This document shows, one piece after another, positions 36,275 to 45,571 of a stretch of 64,000 nt of DNA (positions within the stretch are counted from its first letter, which is position 1; each line of letters begins with the position of its first letter). The stretch is from contig NHBH01000009.1 of the NCBI GenBank assembly GCA_002168225.1, positions 9,609 to 73,608 of the forward strand. Reading direction: 5' to 3'. A program made the translations under genes and the position numbers. The notes beneath the pieces were generated by a model. It ran no database searches. It was not told where the DNA came from and saw nothing but the letters and a program-made list of their open reading frames with translations. This DNA is from Micavibrio sp. TMED2 (GTDB lineage: Bacteria > Pseudomonadota > Alphaproteobacteria > TMED2).

Positions 36275-38683
36275 TCAGGCCTGTCCATCGAGCGGCAAGC
36301 CGTGGTCTATAGCGAAGGCCCGCAATCTTGGGCGCAGGGTGGCAGCACGGCCATCCAGTTGCGGCACCAGATAATTGCTGAGCAGGCCAATATCCACTGC
36401 CCGGATCAGCATCTTGATGCCGGCGACATTGAACGGCGAGATCGACAGGCTGCGATAGCCGAGGGCGAGCAGGGCCATGGCTTCCAGCGGACGGCTCGCC
36501 ATTTCACCACACAGGCTGACCGGCAGGTTGTAGGCGTCGCAATCCTCGCGCAGGCGATACAGTGCTTTCAGAAACGCCGGGTTCAGGTTGTCATAGCGCT
36601 GGGCCAGACGCTGATTGGTCCGGTCGACGGCAAAGAAATACTGCAACAGGTCGTTGGATCCGATGGAGACAAAGTCGACCAGCCCGGCCAGAGCCGGTAT
36701 CTGGTACAGGATTGACGGCACCTCAAGCATCAGTCCGCGTTCGATCCTGCTCGGCAGTATCTCGCCATCGGCCTTAAGCCGCGCGCATTCCATATCGAGC
36801 AGCCTGTTGGCCTGTTCCAGCTCGGCAACCGTGGAGACGAAGGGGAACATCACCTTCAGATCGCGCCCGGCGGCACCGCGCAGCAGGGCGCGCAGCTGGG
36901 CGCGGAGCATGGCCGGGCGGTCGAGGCCGATACGCAGGGCACGCCAGCCCATGGCCGGGTTGGCTTCCTCATTCGGCGGCAGATAGGGCAGCAGCTTGTC
37001 ACCGCCGATATCGAGGGTACGGAAGGCAACCGGTTTGCCCTGCGCCTGATCCAGTACGGATTTGTAGATTTCTTCCTGTGCCTTGGCGCTCGGATAGTCA
37101 TTGCGCACCATGAACGGCACTTCGGTACGGTACAGCCCGATCCCGTCGGCACCGCAATCATGCAGATGCGGCATGTCGATCATCATCCCGGCATTCATGT
37201 TGACCGAGATCGCGATGCCGTCCTGGCTGATCGAGGGCAGGTCGGCGATTTTCTTCAGTTCCTCGCGGGCGCGGGCGCGGTGCTTGACCGTGCGCAGGAA
37301 CTGTTCCTGTACCTCTTCCGCCGGGCGGAGCAGCACCTGATTGTTCTGGCAATCGATGATGATGCTGTCGAGGGCTTCCACATTGTCGGTGATGCCCCGG
37401 CACTGACCGATGGCCGGGATGCCCAGCGCGCGGGCGACGATGGCTACATGGCTGGCGGTTGTCGCCTCCTCGACCACGATGCCGACCAGACGGCTGGTGT
37501 CGTAATCGAGCAGGTCCGCCGGTCCCATGTTCTTGGCCACGAGGACGGCAAATTCCGGCAGGGTGGTGGTGCCGCTGTCGCGTCCGGCAAGGTGTTGCAG
37601 CAGGCGGTTGGCGAGGTCGTCGAGGTCCGACAGCCGCTCGCGGAAAATCGGGTCGGTTGCCTTGCTGAGCCGGACCCGCATGTCGTTCTGTACCCGCTGG
37701 ACCGCGCTTTCCGCCGTCAGTCCGGCATCAATCGCCTCCCGGATGCGCCGCAGCCAGCCATGGTCATTGGCGAACATGCGATAGCTCTCGATGATATCGA
37801 GCGGCTCACCGCCACCGGCAATATCGCGGGTCCAGGCGATCATGGTATCGAGCGCGGTCAGCATCCGCGCCAGTGCCACGTCGAGGCGCTCGCGTTCATG
37901 GATCGGGTCGTCGGCGACCACCTCGCGCGGGATGATCCGCGGGTTGTGCATGACGGCAAGGCCGAGCCCCATGCCGGGTGCCAGCGGTTGCCCGGCGAGA
38001 CGCATCGGCATCAGCGAATCGCTGACCCCGGCGGAAACCTCCATCCGGTCGACCATGGCACCGAGCTCGATCAGCTCGGCAACGATCATGGCTACGGTTT
38101 CGAGCAGCTCCACCGCCGCTTCGGAATAGGTCTTACGTTTGGCGTTCTGGATCACCAGCACGCCGCGTACCCGGCCGCCGCGCAGCACCGGCACGCCCAT
38201 CATCGAGTGATAGGGGTCCTCACCGGTTTCCGGGCGATAGGCAAATGACGGGTGGGTCTGGGCATCGGCCAGCGCCAGCGGTTTGGCCGACAGCGCGATT
38301 TCACCGACCACACCCTCGCCGATACGCAGGCGGGTGCGGTGGACTGCATCGGGATTCAGGCCGACGGTGGCGAACAGCTCCAGAATGTCACCGGCACGGC
38401 GGAGATAGCAGGAACAGACCTCAGCACCCATCTCGGCGGCGATTGCCTGTACGATCTTGCCAAGCCGGGCATGGGCATGGCCGCTGCCCGCCATGATATC
38501 GCGCAGCCGGGCCAGCAGCCGCCGCTCGTGATTGACGTTGCTGGCGTGACCGTCAAAACCGCTGTTTTCGGTGAGGTCGTCGAGGGATGTGAGGTAACGG
38601 GGGCGTATCTTGTCGGTTTCGCCGGTACCGCTATTGTCAGACAGATGGGGCGGGGTTTTGGCTTGATCGGACATTTCTGTCAT
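36275..38683 (-). CDS. ptsP: Phosphoenolpyruvate-protein phosphotransferase PtsP (EI-Ntr)
   Basis: Enzyme I of the nitrogen-related phosphotransferase system. It takes phosphate from PEP and passes it to NPr. The N-terminal GAF domain (about residues 50-190: GSGHAHARLGKIVQAIAAEM) senses a small molecule, often glutamine. Then come the HPr-binding region, the phospho-histidine segment TTASHVAIVARALGIPAIGQ, and the PEP-binding barrel with FRTLDIGGDKLLPYL and the catalytic VSLCGEMASRP. The frame opens at a TTG at 38737; I took the ATG at 38683 (802 residues), behind GGGAGGGG. Its place directly after lysC is typical of the class. Confidence 0.93.
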   Translation of the reverse strand: MTEMSDQAKTPPHLSDNSGTGETDKIRPRYLTSLDDLTENSGFDGHASNVNHERRLLARLRDIMAGSGHAHARLGKIVQAIAAEMGAEVCSCYLRRAGDILELFATVGLNPDAVHRTRLRIGEGVVGEIALSAKPLALADAQTHPSFAYRPETGEDPYHSMMGVPVLRGGRVRGVLVIQNAKRKTYSEAAVELLETVAMIVAELIELGAMVDRMEVSAGVSDSLMPMRLAGQPLAPGMGLGLAVMHNPRIIPREVVADDPIHERERLDVALARMLTALDTMIAWTRDIAGGGEPLDIIESYRMFANDHGWLRRIREAIDAGLTAESAVQRVQNDMRVRLSKATDPIFRERLSDLDDLANRLLQHLAGRDSGTTTLPEFAVLVAKNMGPADLLDYDTSRLVGIVVEEATTASHVAIVARALGIPAIGQCRGITDNVEALDSIIIDCQNNQVLLRPAEEVQEQFLRTVKHRARAREELKKIADLPSISQDGIAISVNMNAGMMIDMPHLHDCGADGIGLYRTEVPFMVRNDYPSAKAQEEIYKSVLDQAQGKPVAFRTLDIGGDKLLPYLPPNEEANPAMGWRALRIGLDRPAMLRAQLRALLRGAAGRDLKVMFPFVSTVAELEQANRLLDMECARLKADGEILPSRIERGLMLEVPSILYQIPALAGLVDFVSIGSNDLLQYFFAVDRTNQRLAQRYDNLNPAFLKALYRLREDCDAYNLPVSLCGEMASRPLEAMALLALGYRSLSISPFNVAGIKMLIRAVDIGLLSNYLVPQLDGRAATLRPRLRAFAIDHGLPLDGQA

Positions 38684-38748
38684 CGCTTCTGACCCCTCCC
38701 TCGGCTGTTGTCTCGTTGTCTGTCTCGTATTTCGCAACCCCGTCCCGG

Positions 38749-39978
38749 TTATGCCGCGTCGAGGTTGTAGGCGGTATGTAGGGCGCGGATTGCCAGTTCG
38801 GTATATTCTTCGGCGATCAACACGCTGATTTTGATTTCAGAGGTCGATATTACCTGAATATTGATGCCCTTGTCCGCTAAAGCCTTGAACATCCGCTGGG
38901 CAACACCGGCATGGCTGCGCATACCCATACCGATAATAGATACCTTCACAACTTTATTGTCAGCATCAAGGCGCTTGTAACCGAGGTCGGCTTTATCCAG
39001 CACGTCGATGGCACGGTCGAGGTCGGTGCGGTTGACGGTGAAGGTCAGATCGGTGCGGGTGCCGTCATCGGAGATGTTCTGGACGATCATGTCCACATTG
39101 ACCGCGGCATCGGACAGCGGCCCGAAGATGCTGGCGGCAACACCGGGCTGGTCCGGTACTTCGATCAGCGTGATTTTTGCTTCATCCCGGCTATAGGCGA
39201 TGCCGCTAACGATTTCCTGTTCCACGAGTTCATCCTCATCAATAACCAATGTGCCGGGCAGGTCGCTGCCGATGGCATCTTCAAAACTGGATAATACCTG
39301 CACCCGGACGCCATGCTTCATGGCCATTTCCACGGACCGGGTTTGCAATACCTTGGCACCGAGTGACGCCATTTCGAGCATTTCCTCGAACGAGATTTTC
39401 GAGATCTTGCGCGCCTTGGGCACGATGCGCGGATCGGTGGTATAGACCCCGTCCACATCGGTATAGATATCGCAGCGCTCGGCATTCAGCGCGGCGGCGA
39501 GGGCGACGGCCGAGGTATCGGTGCCGCCACGGCCGAGGGTGGCGATGCGGTTGCGCTGGGATACGCCCTGGAACCCGGCCACGACGACGACCTCGCCCTG
39601 ATTCAGGCGCTCTTCCATGACATCGGTCTTGATATCGAGGATGCGGGCCTTGGTATGGGTATCGTCGGTCAGGATCGGTATCTGCCAGCCGAGCCATGAC
39701 CGGGCGGCGATGCCATTTGCCTGCAGCGCCATGGCCAGCAGGCCGCTGGTCACCTGTTCGCCGGTGGAAACCACGGTATCGTATTCGCGCGCATCGAACA
39801 GCGGGCTGACGCCACGGCAGTAGTCGACCAGCTGGTTGGTGACGCCAGCCATGGCCGAAACCGTCACCGCGACCTGATTGCCGCGCTCGACTTCTGCTTG
39901 CACCTTGGCAGCAGCAGCCTTGATTCTATCCAGATCGGCGACAGAGGTGCCACCGAATTTCATTACAATGCGAGCCAT
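38749..39978 (-). CDS. lysC: Aspartate kinase
   Basis: This enzyme phosphorylates aspartate, the entry to lysine, methionine and threonine synthesis. The 409-residue protein opens with RIVMKFGGTSVADLDRIK, the ATP/aspartate-binding KFGGTS. Further on are TLGRGGTDTSAVALAAAL and CDIYTDVDGVYTTDPRIV. The C-terminal 150 residues contain two ACT domains (ITLIEVPDQPGVAASIFGPL and VSIIGMGMRSHAGVAQRMF) for feedback control. Length is normal for the monofunctional enzyme. Confidence 0.97.
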   Translation of the reverse strand: MARIVMKFGGTSVADLDRIKAAAAKVQAEVERGNQVAVTVSAMAGVTNQLVDYCRGVSPLFDAREYDTVVSTGEQVTSGLLAMALQANGIAARSWLGWQIPILTDDTHTKARILDIKTDVMEERLNQGEVVVVAGFQGVSQRNRIATLGRGGTDTSAVALAAALNAERCDIYTDVDGVYTTDPRIVPKARKISKISFEEMLEMASLGAKVLQTRSVEMAMKHGVRVQVLSSFEDAIGSDLPGTLVIDEDELVEQEIVSGIAYSRDEAKITLIEVPDQPGVAASIFGPLSDAAVNVDMIVQNISDDGTRTDLTFTVNRTDLDRAIDVLDKADLGYKRLDADNKVVKVSIIGMGMRSHAGVAQRMFKALADKGINIQVISTSEIKISVLIAEEYTELAIRALHTAYNLDAA

Positions 39979-40127
39979 GAAAATGCCGGTATCCGGGCTG
40001 GGAAAAACTTGTATCGGCGCATGATTAGCGGTTTGATGCCGCAGGATGCAAGAGGCACTGGCATTTGTCGGTGCCCGGCATCACATTTTTTCTGCCAAGA
40101 GCAAGATTGACCAGACGAGTTCGCCCC

Positions 40128-40883
40128 ATGAGCGCGGTGCCAAAAGACACTGAAACTACGGTAAACCCTGATGAAATGGCCCATTTCGGCGCGATGGCGG
40201 CGGAATGGTGGGACCCTGACGGGAAATTCGCCCCGCTGCACAAGCTGAACCCTGTGCGACTCAATTTTCTCAAGCGTCACATCTGCGCCCATCTGGGACG
40301 CGATGCCGATGCCTATGATGCGCTGACCGGTCTGTCGATTGTCGATATCGGTTGCGGCGGCGGTCTGATTACCGAACCGATGACCCGGCTCGGCGCCAGT
40401 GTCACCGGCATTGATGCCGAGGCCGAGACGGTGAAGGTGGCTGCCGCCCATGCCGGTCAATCCGGTCTTGCCATCTCCTATCAACAGACCACGGCGGAGG
40501 CACTCGCCGCCAGCGGTGCGCAATTCGATGTGGTGATCGCGCTGGAGGTGGTTGAGCATGTGGATGCCCGCGACCAGTTCTTCGATGCGCTGGCCAGCCT
40601 GACCAAACCCGGCGGCATTATCTTCATGTCCACGCTGAACCGCACACCCAAGGGCTTTGCCCTCGGTATCATCGCGGCGGAATATCTGTTGCGCTGGCTG
40701 CCGCGCGGTACCCATGACTGGCGCAAGTTCATGCGACCATCGGAAGTGGTCGGGCAGTTGCGCCACCGTGGCTTTGCCCTGCGGGAACTGACCGGGCTGG
40801 TCTTTGATCCAGTGCGCCGCAGGTTTTCCGAAAACCCCCGCGATCTCGATGTGAACTATATCCTCACTGCGGTGAAGGATTAG
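40128..40883 (+). CDS. ubiG: Ubiquinone O-methyltransferase
   Basis: UbiG carries out both O-methylations of ubiquinone synthesis. The 251-residue protein starts MSAVPKDTETTVNPDEMAHF, and AAEWWDPDGKFAPLHKLNPVR is a UbiG signature. The SAM site is VDIGCGGGLITEPM, and VVIALEVVEHVD, MSTLNRTPKGFALGI and LPRGTHDWRKF complete the pattern. I chose the ATG at 40128 rather than the upstream frame start because homology begins there. It is divergent from lysC. Confidence 0.94.
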   Translation: MSAVPKDTETTVNPDEMAHFGAMAAEWWDPDGKFAPLHKLNPVRLNFLKRHICAHLGRDADAYDALTGLSIVDIGCGGGLITEPMTRLGASVTGIDAEAETVKVAAAHAGQSGLAISYQQTTAEALAASGAQFDVVIALEVVEHVDARDQFFDALASLTKPGGIIFMSTLNRTPKGFALGIIAAEYLLRWLPRGTHDWRKFMRPSEVVGQLRHRGFALRELTGLVFDPVRRRFSENPRDLDVNYILTAVKD

Positions 40884-40898
40884 ATCGGTTACGTTTCC

Positions 40899-41465
40899 AT
40901 GATGTTTGATATGTCCTCAGCCTGGGTCCGGCGCTTTTTGCCGTTGATCCCCCGTGGCTCATTGCCGGTACTCGACCTTGCCTGTGGTGAGGGGCGGCAT
41001 CTGCGCTTGCTGATCGGTAATGCCTATCGGGCGACCGGGGTGGACAAGCGCATGGTTGGCCTTGCCGATCTGCTCGGCGATCCGTCGCTGGAGTTCATCC
41101 AGCGCGATCTGGAAGATGCCCAGCAAGATGGCAGCGACTGGCCCTTCGAGGGACGACAGTTCGCCGGGGTGATCGTCAGCAATTACCTGTATCGCCCGAT
41201 CCTGCCGAAGCTGCCGGGCCTGCTGGCACCCGGCGGTATCCTGCTGTACGAGACATTCATGACGGGGCATGAGCGGTTCGGCCAGCCGTCCAATCCCGAC
41301 TATCTGCTGCAACCCAACGAGTTGCTGGCGGCGTTCATGGATGAACTTGAGGTTGTCGCCTTTGAACAGGGGGAGATCGGCTCCCCCCGTCAGGCCATGG
41401 TGCAGCGGATTGCGGCCCGTCGTCCGTCACCCAATGATCCGGGCACGTCAATTCCGTCGCCGTGA
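40899..41465 (+). CDS. Class I SAM-dependent methyltransferase, substrate unknown
   Basis: A 188-residue protein with a Rossmann SAM site (PVLDLACGEGRHLRLLIG, residues 23-40, then TGVDKRM). IVSNYLYRPILPKLPGLLAPGG and LLYETFMTGHERFG follow, the latter resembling small methyltransferases that are sometimes called tellurite-resistance-like. It starts 16 bases after ubiG and is probably on the same transcript. The substrate cannot be told. Confidence 0.8.
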   Translation: MMFDMSSAWVRRFLPLIPRGSLPVLDLACGEGRHLRLLIGNAYRATGVDKRMVGLADLLGDPSLEFIQRDLEDAQQDGSDWPFEGRQFAGVIVSNYLYRPILPKLPGLLAPGGILLYETFMTGHERFGQPSNPDYLLQPNELLAAFMDELEVVAFEQGEIGSPRQAMVQRIAARRPSPNDPGTSIPSP

Positions 41466-41475
41466 GTGCTGGTGC

Positions 41476-42549
41476 TTATTGGCCGAGGCAGTCGGCGTAA
41501 CTGTCGGCAAGTCCGGTAAGCAGCGCCTGATAGCCGCCGATCCGTGCAAAATCGCTACCGCCGAGCGGGTCGAGGATGCCAGTGCGCACTGGCAGGTTTT
41601 CGGCAATCACCCGAATGGCTCGTGGTTCGAATTGCGGCTCACTGAAGATACAGACGATGTCGTGCTCTTCCACCTCTTCACGCAGTTCATGCAGTGAGGC
41701 AGCGCCGGGCTGTATTTCGGGGCTGACCGTGACCGACCCATGATAATCGAGGCCGAAATTGGTCTCGAAATACTGATAGGCATCGTGGAAGGTCAGATAG
41801 GGGCGCTCGGCATATGGCTTGAGCTGGGCTGCGATCACGCGCTTGAGCTCGGCAATATCGCTCTCGAAGTTGGCCAGATTGCTGCTGACACGGGCGGCTT
41901 CGGCGGCGTGCAGGTCCTTGCTTACCGCTGCGGCAATACCACGGGCAATGGCAACCGCATTGTCGGGTGACAGCCAGACATGGGCATCATTGCCGGTATG
42001 GTGGTGGCCGTGATGATCGTGATCATGTTCGGCATGGTCATGCTCATCGTGATCATGTTCATCATGATCCCCATGCTCATGGTCCTCGTGGTCATGATCA
42101 TCATGATCGTGTTCTGCGTGATGATCCTCATCATGATCTGCATGGTCGTGATCGTGATCATCATGCTCATCATGGTGCTCTTCGGCCTTGCGATAGGGCA
42201 TCAGGGCTACGCCCGGCAGGGTCATGGCTTCGATCTCGGTGGCCGAGGGCGCAAGGGTGTCGAGCTTGTCAGCCAGAAACAGTTCGAGACCTTCGCCGAC
42301 CCACAGGACATAATCGGCATTGGCCAGTGCCCGGGCATCGGATGGGCGCAGGCTGTAGGCATGGGGTGAGCCGCCATTGTCGATCAGCAGTGTCGGTTTC
42401 GCGACGCCGGACAGAATGTCGCTGGCGATCCCGGCGAGTGGCGGGATGGTCGCAACGAGTTTCGGTCCTTCCGCGCGTGCGGAAGCTGCTTGTCCGGCAA
42501 GGGTAAGGGCGGCAGTAATAAGGGCGGTTCTGATGATCGGGCGGGCCAT
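41476..42549 (-). CDS. znuA: Zinc ABC transporter, periplasmic binding protein
   Basis: ZnuA captures Zn2+ in the periplasm and delivers it to ZnuB. The protein (357 residues from the ATG at 42549) has a signal peptide (TALITAALTLAGQAASARA), KLVATIPPLAGIASDIL, and ligand histidines in GSPHAYSLRPSDA, GNDAHVWLSPDNA and YLTFHDAYQYFE. Between about residues 120 and 185 lies a very long His/Asp-rich loop, as in zinc-specific members, thought to sense or collect zinc. The upstream 16 codons of the frame are not needed; GGAAATC precedes the chosen start. It is divergent from zur, with a Zur box between. Confidence 0.95.
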   Translation of the reverse strand: MARPIIRTALITAALTLAGQAASARAEGPKLVATIPPLAGIASDILSGVAKPTLLIDNGGSPHAYSLRPSDARALANADYVLWVGEGLELFLADKLDTLAPSATEIEAMTLPGVALMPYRKAEEHHDEHDDHDHDHADHDEDHHAEHDHDDHDHEDHEHGDHDEHDHDEHDHAEHDHDHHGHHHTGNDAHVWLSPDNAVAIARGIAAAVSKDLHAAEAARVSSNLANFESDIAELKRVIAAQLKPYAERPYLTFHDAYQYFETNFGLDYHGSVTVSPEIQPGAASLHELREEVEEHDIVCIFSEPQFEPRAIRVIAENLPVRTGILDPLGGSDFARIGGYQALLTGLADSYADCLGQ

Positions 42550-42620
42550 GCTGATTTCCGTGGCTGGAGTTGGGGCTGGGTTGAACTGAACTGTCATGGG
42601 CTGAGGGTTAAGGGCATATG

Positions 42621-42635
42621 TGTTATACTATAACA
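42621..42635. promoter_or_regulatory. Zur operator
   Basis: TGTTATACTATAACA is a perfect palindrome (TGTTATA, C, TATAACA) midway between the divergent starts of znuA (42549) and zur (42680). It matches the TGTTATANTATAACA-like Zur box known in alphaproteobacteria. One site should repress both znuA and zur-znuC-znuB when zinc is plentiful. Confidence 0.92.
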
Positions 42636-42679
42636 AATCAAGATTTGTTTTTATCGACCAGTCAGGATAGAAGGCAGTC

Positions 42680-43201
42680 ATGACCGATACGCTGAACCAA
42701 ACGCCGCTGTTTCACGCCCATGATCACGGGCATGATCACTGCATCGAAACGGGTCTCGCCGAGGCTGAACGCCGGGCGAAAGAGACCGGTCAGCGCATGA
42801 CCGATAACCGGCGTCAGGTGCTCGAAATTCTGCTCGCCGATCATCGGCCGATGGGTGCCTATGACATCCTCGAGAAAATGACCGATGATGACGGCAACCA
42901 GCCCGGTCCACCGATTGCCTATCGCGCGCTCGATTTCCTGACCCAGCTTGGTGTGGTGCATCGGATTGATCGCCTGAATGCCTTTATTGCCTGCAGCCTT
43001 GGTCTGGCCGGGGATCATTGCATTGGCGGCGATGCCTTCCTGATCTGTGAGAAATGCCGGCGGGTGGCGGAACTGTCCGCCGATATGCTGGGCAAGGCCC
43101 TGCAAACGGCTGCTGACAGCGCCGGATTTGCCATTACCGGGGCGACGGTGGAGCTGGTCGGCCTCTGCCCCGATTGCCGAACCGCAGGCCGTGCTGCATG
43201 A
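42680..43201 (+). CDS. zur: Zinc uptake regulator, Fur family
   Basis: A 173-residue Fur-family repressor that binds DNA when loaded with zinc. The N-terminus is His-rich (FHAHDHGHDHCIETGLAEAE). The winged helix has RMTDNRRQVLEILLADHRPMGAYDILEKM and IAYRALDFLTQLGVVHRID. The structural zinc site is FLICEKCRR with LCPDC near the C-terminus. Its place at the head of znuCB and beside a Zur box favours Zur over Fur. The stop overlaps the znuC start (ATGA). Confidence 0.95.
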   Translation: MTDTLNQTPLFHAHDHGHDHCIETGLAEAERRAKETGQRMTDNRRQVLEILLADHRPMGAYDILEKMTDDDGNQPGPPIAYRALDFLTQLGVVHRIDRLNAFIACSLGLAGDHCIGGDAFLICEKCRRVAELSADMLGKALQTAADSAGFAITGATVELVGLCPDCRTAGRAA

Positions 43202-44028
43202 CCGACAAACCACTGATTACGGCGACCGGCCTCGGTATCCGGGCGGGCAAGCGCTGGCTGATCCACGATATCGATGTGAGCATCGCGCCGGGCGAGGTGG
43301 TGACCGTGATTGGTCCCAACGGCGCGGGCAAGACGACGCTGGTGCGCGCGCTGATCGGCCTCACCACGCCCGATGCGGGCCGCATTACCCGGCGGGATAA
43401 ACTCACCATCGGCTATGTGCCCCAGTCGCTTGCCATCGATGCCACGCTGCCGCTTACCGTGCGGCGGCTGATGACCCTGTTGCGACCGGCCTCCCTCGAC
43501 ATGATCCGCGCCAGTCTGGCGGAAACCGAGGTTGAGCATCTGCTCGACCAGCCGGTGCAGACCCTGTCCGGTGGTGAGTTCCAGCGGGTGCTGCTCGCCC
43601 GTGCCCTGATGCACAGACCGGACCTACTGATCCTCGATGAACCGGTGCAGGGTGTCGATTATGCCGGTGAGGCTGCGCTCTATCAGTTGATCGGTGATAC
43701 CCGTCAGAAACTGGGCTGCGGCGTGCTGATGGTCAGTCATGATCTACATGTGGTCATGCGCTCGACCAACCGGGTCTTGTGCCTGAATGGGCATATCTGC
43801 TGTTCCGGTGCCCCGCGTGAGGTGACGGTGCATCCCGAATATCGGCGCATGTTCGGTGAGCGGGCAGTGGACGCCTATGCCGTCTATGAGCATGCCCATG
43901 ATCATCACCACACCGCCGATGGTCAGGTTATTGACGGTCATCATCATGAGGGCTGCAATCACGATCATGCGCATGGTCACAAGCATACCGGCGGTGCCGT
44001 GGGCAGTGCCGCAAGCAGTAACGGATAA
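43198..44028 (+). CDS. znuC: Zinc ABC transporter, ATPase, with His-rich tail
   Basis: The ATP-hydrolysing subunit of the zinc importer, 276 residues. It has the Walker A VIGPNGAGKTTLVRALIG, the signature TLSGGEFQRVLLARAL, Walker B LLILDEPVQGVD, and the switch histidine in LMVSHDLHVVM. From about residue 231 the tail is extremely His-rich (HAHDHHHTADG, then GHHHEGCNHDHAHGHKH), a possible cytoplasmic zinc-binding extension. I set the start at 43198, overlapping the zur stop; the longer frame is zur in another frame. Confidence 0.95.
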   Translation: MTDKPLITATGLGIRAGKRWLIHDIDVSIAPGEVVTVIGPNGAGKTTLVRALIGLTTPDAGRITRRDKLTIGYVPQSLAIDATLPLTVRRLMTLLRPASLDMIRASLAETEVEHLLDQPVQTLSGGEFQRVLLARALMHRPDLLILDEPVQGVDYAGEAALYQLIGDTRQKLGCGVLMVSHDLHVVMRSTNRVLCLNGHICCSGAPREVTVHPEYRRMFGERAVDAYAVYEHAHDHHHTADGQVIDGHHHEGCNHDHAHGHKHTGGAVGSAASSNG

Positions 44029-44042
44029 GACGGATTAGCCAT

Positions 44043-44843
44043 ATGGACGATTTTATCCTGCGTGCCTTGCTGGCCGGATTGGGAATTGCCGTGATTGCCG
44101 GACCCATGGGTTGTTTCGTAGTCTGGCGGCGCATGGCCTATTTCGGCGATACGGTGGCCCATGCCGCCCTGCTCGGTGTTGCCCTCGCGATTATTCTGGA
44201 TGTGAATATCCTGCTCGGTGTGTTGGCAACCGGTTCGGCCATTGCGGTGGCACTGTTCCTGTTGCAGGACCGGTTGGCTCTGGCGACGGATACCCTGCTC
44301 GGCATTCTGTCCCATGGTTCGCTCGCCATCGGTCTGGTGGCAATCTCGCTCATGGCCGGGTTGCGGCTTGACCTGCTCGGCTATCTGTTCGGGGATATTC
44401 TGGCGGTCGGCTGGTCCGATCTGGCGCTGATCTGGGGCGGGGCAGTGCTGTTGCTAGGCTTGTTGCTCTGCCTCTGGCGACCCTTGCTGGCGGTGACGGT
44501 GAGCCCCGATCTGGCGGCGGCAGAAGGGCTGCCCGCACAGCGCACGCGCCTTGCCTATGTGCTGGCGCTGGCGGTGCTGATTGCCATTGCCATGAAGCTG
44601 ATCGGCATTCTGCTGATTACCGCACTGTTGATTATCCCGGCCGCTGCCGCCCGGCCCTTTGCCCGGTCACCGGAGATTATGGCCGTGCTGGCTGCCCTGT
44701 TCGGGGCGGCATCGGTGGGGGGCGGTATCGGGGCGTCGATGATGTTCGATACCCCGTCCGGGCCATCCATTGTAGTGGCTGCCGTCTGCCTGTTCCTCGG
44801 CGGCTTGGTCATCAACTCTGTGCGTCAGTCATCAAACCCGTGA
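44043..44843 (+). CDS. znuB: Zinc ABC transporter, permease
   Basis: A 266-residue inner-membrane permease with seven or eight helices that passes zinc inward. It starts DDFILRALLAGLGIAVIAGPMGCFVVWRRMAYFGD in line with the family (residues 2-36). Further on are LGILSHGSLAIGLVA, LLGYLFGDILAV, AMKLIGILLITALLIIPAA and a C-terminal GPSIVVAAVCLF. It follows znuC after 14 bases. The 3' end overlaps the convergent nitroreductase gene by 19 bases. Confidence 0.95.
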   Translation: MDDFILRALLAGLGIAVIAGPMGCFVVWRRMAYFGDTVAHAALLGVALAIILDVNILLGVLATGSAIAVALFLLQDRLALATDTLLGILSHGSLAIGLVAISLMAGLRLDLLGYLFGDILAVGWSDLALIWGGAVLLLGLLLCLWRPLLAVTVSPDLAAAEGLPAQRTRLAYVLALAVLIAIAMKLIGILLITALLIIPAAAARPFARSPEIMAVLAALFGAASVGGGIGASMMFDTPSGPSIVVAAVCLFLGGLVINSVRQSSNP

Positions 44844-45565
44844 AATGCGGCAAAGGCCGATAGCGGCTCGCGCTCGCTGATCAGCCGGTTCTCAACCGCC
44901 GACATATCGGCGTATCCCATGGCCATGCCGAAGGCTAGGGTGTGTTCCGCCGGGATCTGCAGGTGCTTTTTCACAATCGAATGATAGGTGCACCAGGATT
45001 GCTGCGGGCAGGTGTCGAGGCCATGGCTGCGCGCAGCGATCATCACCGACTGCATGAAGGCACCCATGTCGATCCATGAGCCGTATTCGAGCTTGCTGTG
45101 CAGGCTGAAGAACAGCCCGACCGGGGCATCGAACAGCAGGAAATTGCGGCCATGCTGGGCCAGCATCTTTTCCTTCTCACCGCGCTGGATACCGAGCAGG
45201 CCATAGAGACCCCAGCCCAGCCCGCGCTGGCGGGTTTTCCATGGCTCGCCGAGTTCATCCGGGTAATAGGCATATTCCGGCGCATCGGGCGTTTGGCCAT
45301 TCATCAGGGCGGCATGCTGCTCGGCGACCAGCGCGTCACGGTTACTGCCGGTACAGACATGCACATGCCATGGCTGGGTATTGGTGCCGCTCGGCGAACG
45401 GCTGGCGATTTCGAGGATATGCCGGACCAGATCGGGCGCAACCGGGTCCGGTTTGAACGCCCGGATCGAGTGCCGTGAGACAATCGCTTCCTCAACCGCA
45501 TTGCGTGGTTCGGGCAGCGTGGCCGGTTGATAATCCGGAGCGCCGGACTCTGTCGCACTGGTCAT
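44825..45565 (-). CDS. Nitroreductase-family flavoprotein
   Basis: A 246-residue FMN-dependent oxidoreductase. The N-terminal SRHSIRAFKPDPVAPDLVR and SPSGTNTQPWHVHV bind FMN, and the C-terminal LAFGMAMGYAD closes the site. Also seen are GSWIDMGAFMQSVMIAARSHGLDTCPQ. Such enzymes reduce nitroaromatics or quinones with NAD(P)H. It is the last gene of a minus-strand operon with a GntR regulator (7-base gap) and an acyl-CoA dehydrogenase, so a role in breakdown of an organic acid is more likely than drug activation. The substrate is unknown. Confidence 0.88.
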   Translation of the reverse strand: MTSATESGAPDYQPATLPEPRNAVEEAIVSRHSIRAFKPDPVAPDLVRHILEIASRSPSGTNTQPWHVHVCTGSNRDALVAEQHAALMNGQTPDAPEYAYYPDELGEPWKTRQRGLGWGLYGLLGIQRGEKEKMLAQHGRNFLLFDAPVGLFFSLHSKLEYGSWIDMGAFMQSVMIAARSHGLDTCPQQSWCTYHSIVKKHLQIPAEHTLAFGMAMGYADMSAVENRLISEREPLSAFAAFHGFDD

Positions 45566-45571
45566 GGCATG

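Noticed and set aside
41900-42200. Repetitive CAT/GAT-rich DNA as a satellite repeat
   Set aside because: It is the coding sequence of the His/Asp-rich loop of ZnuA; period and frame follow the codons.
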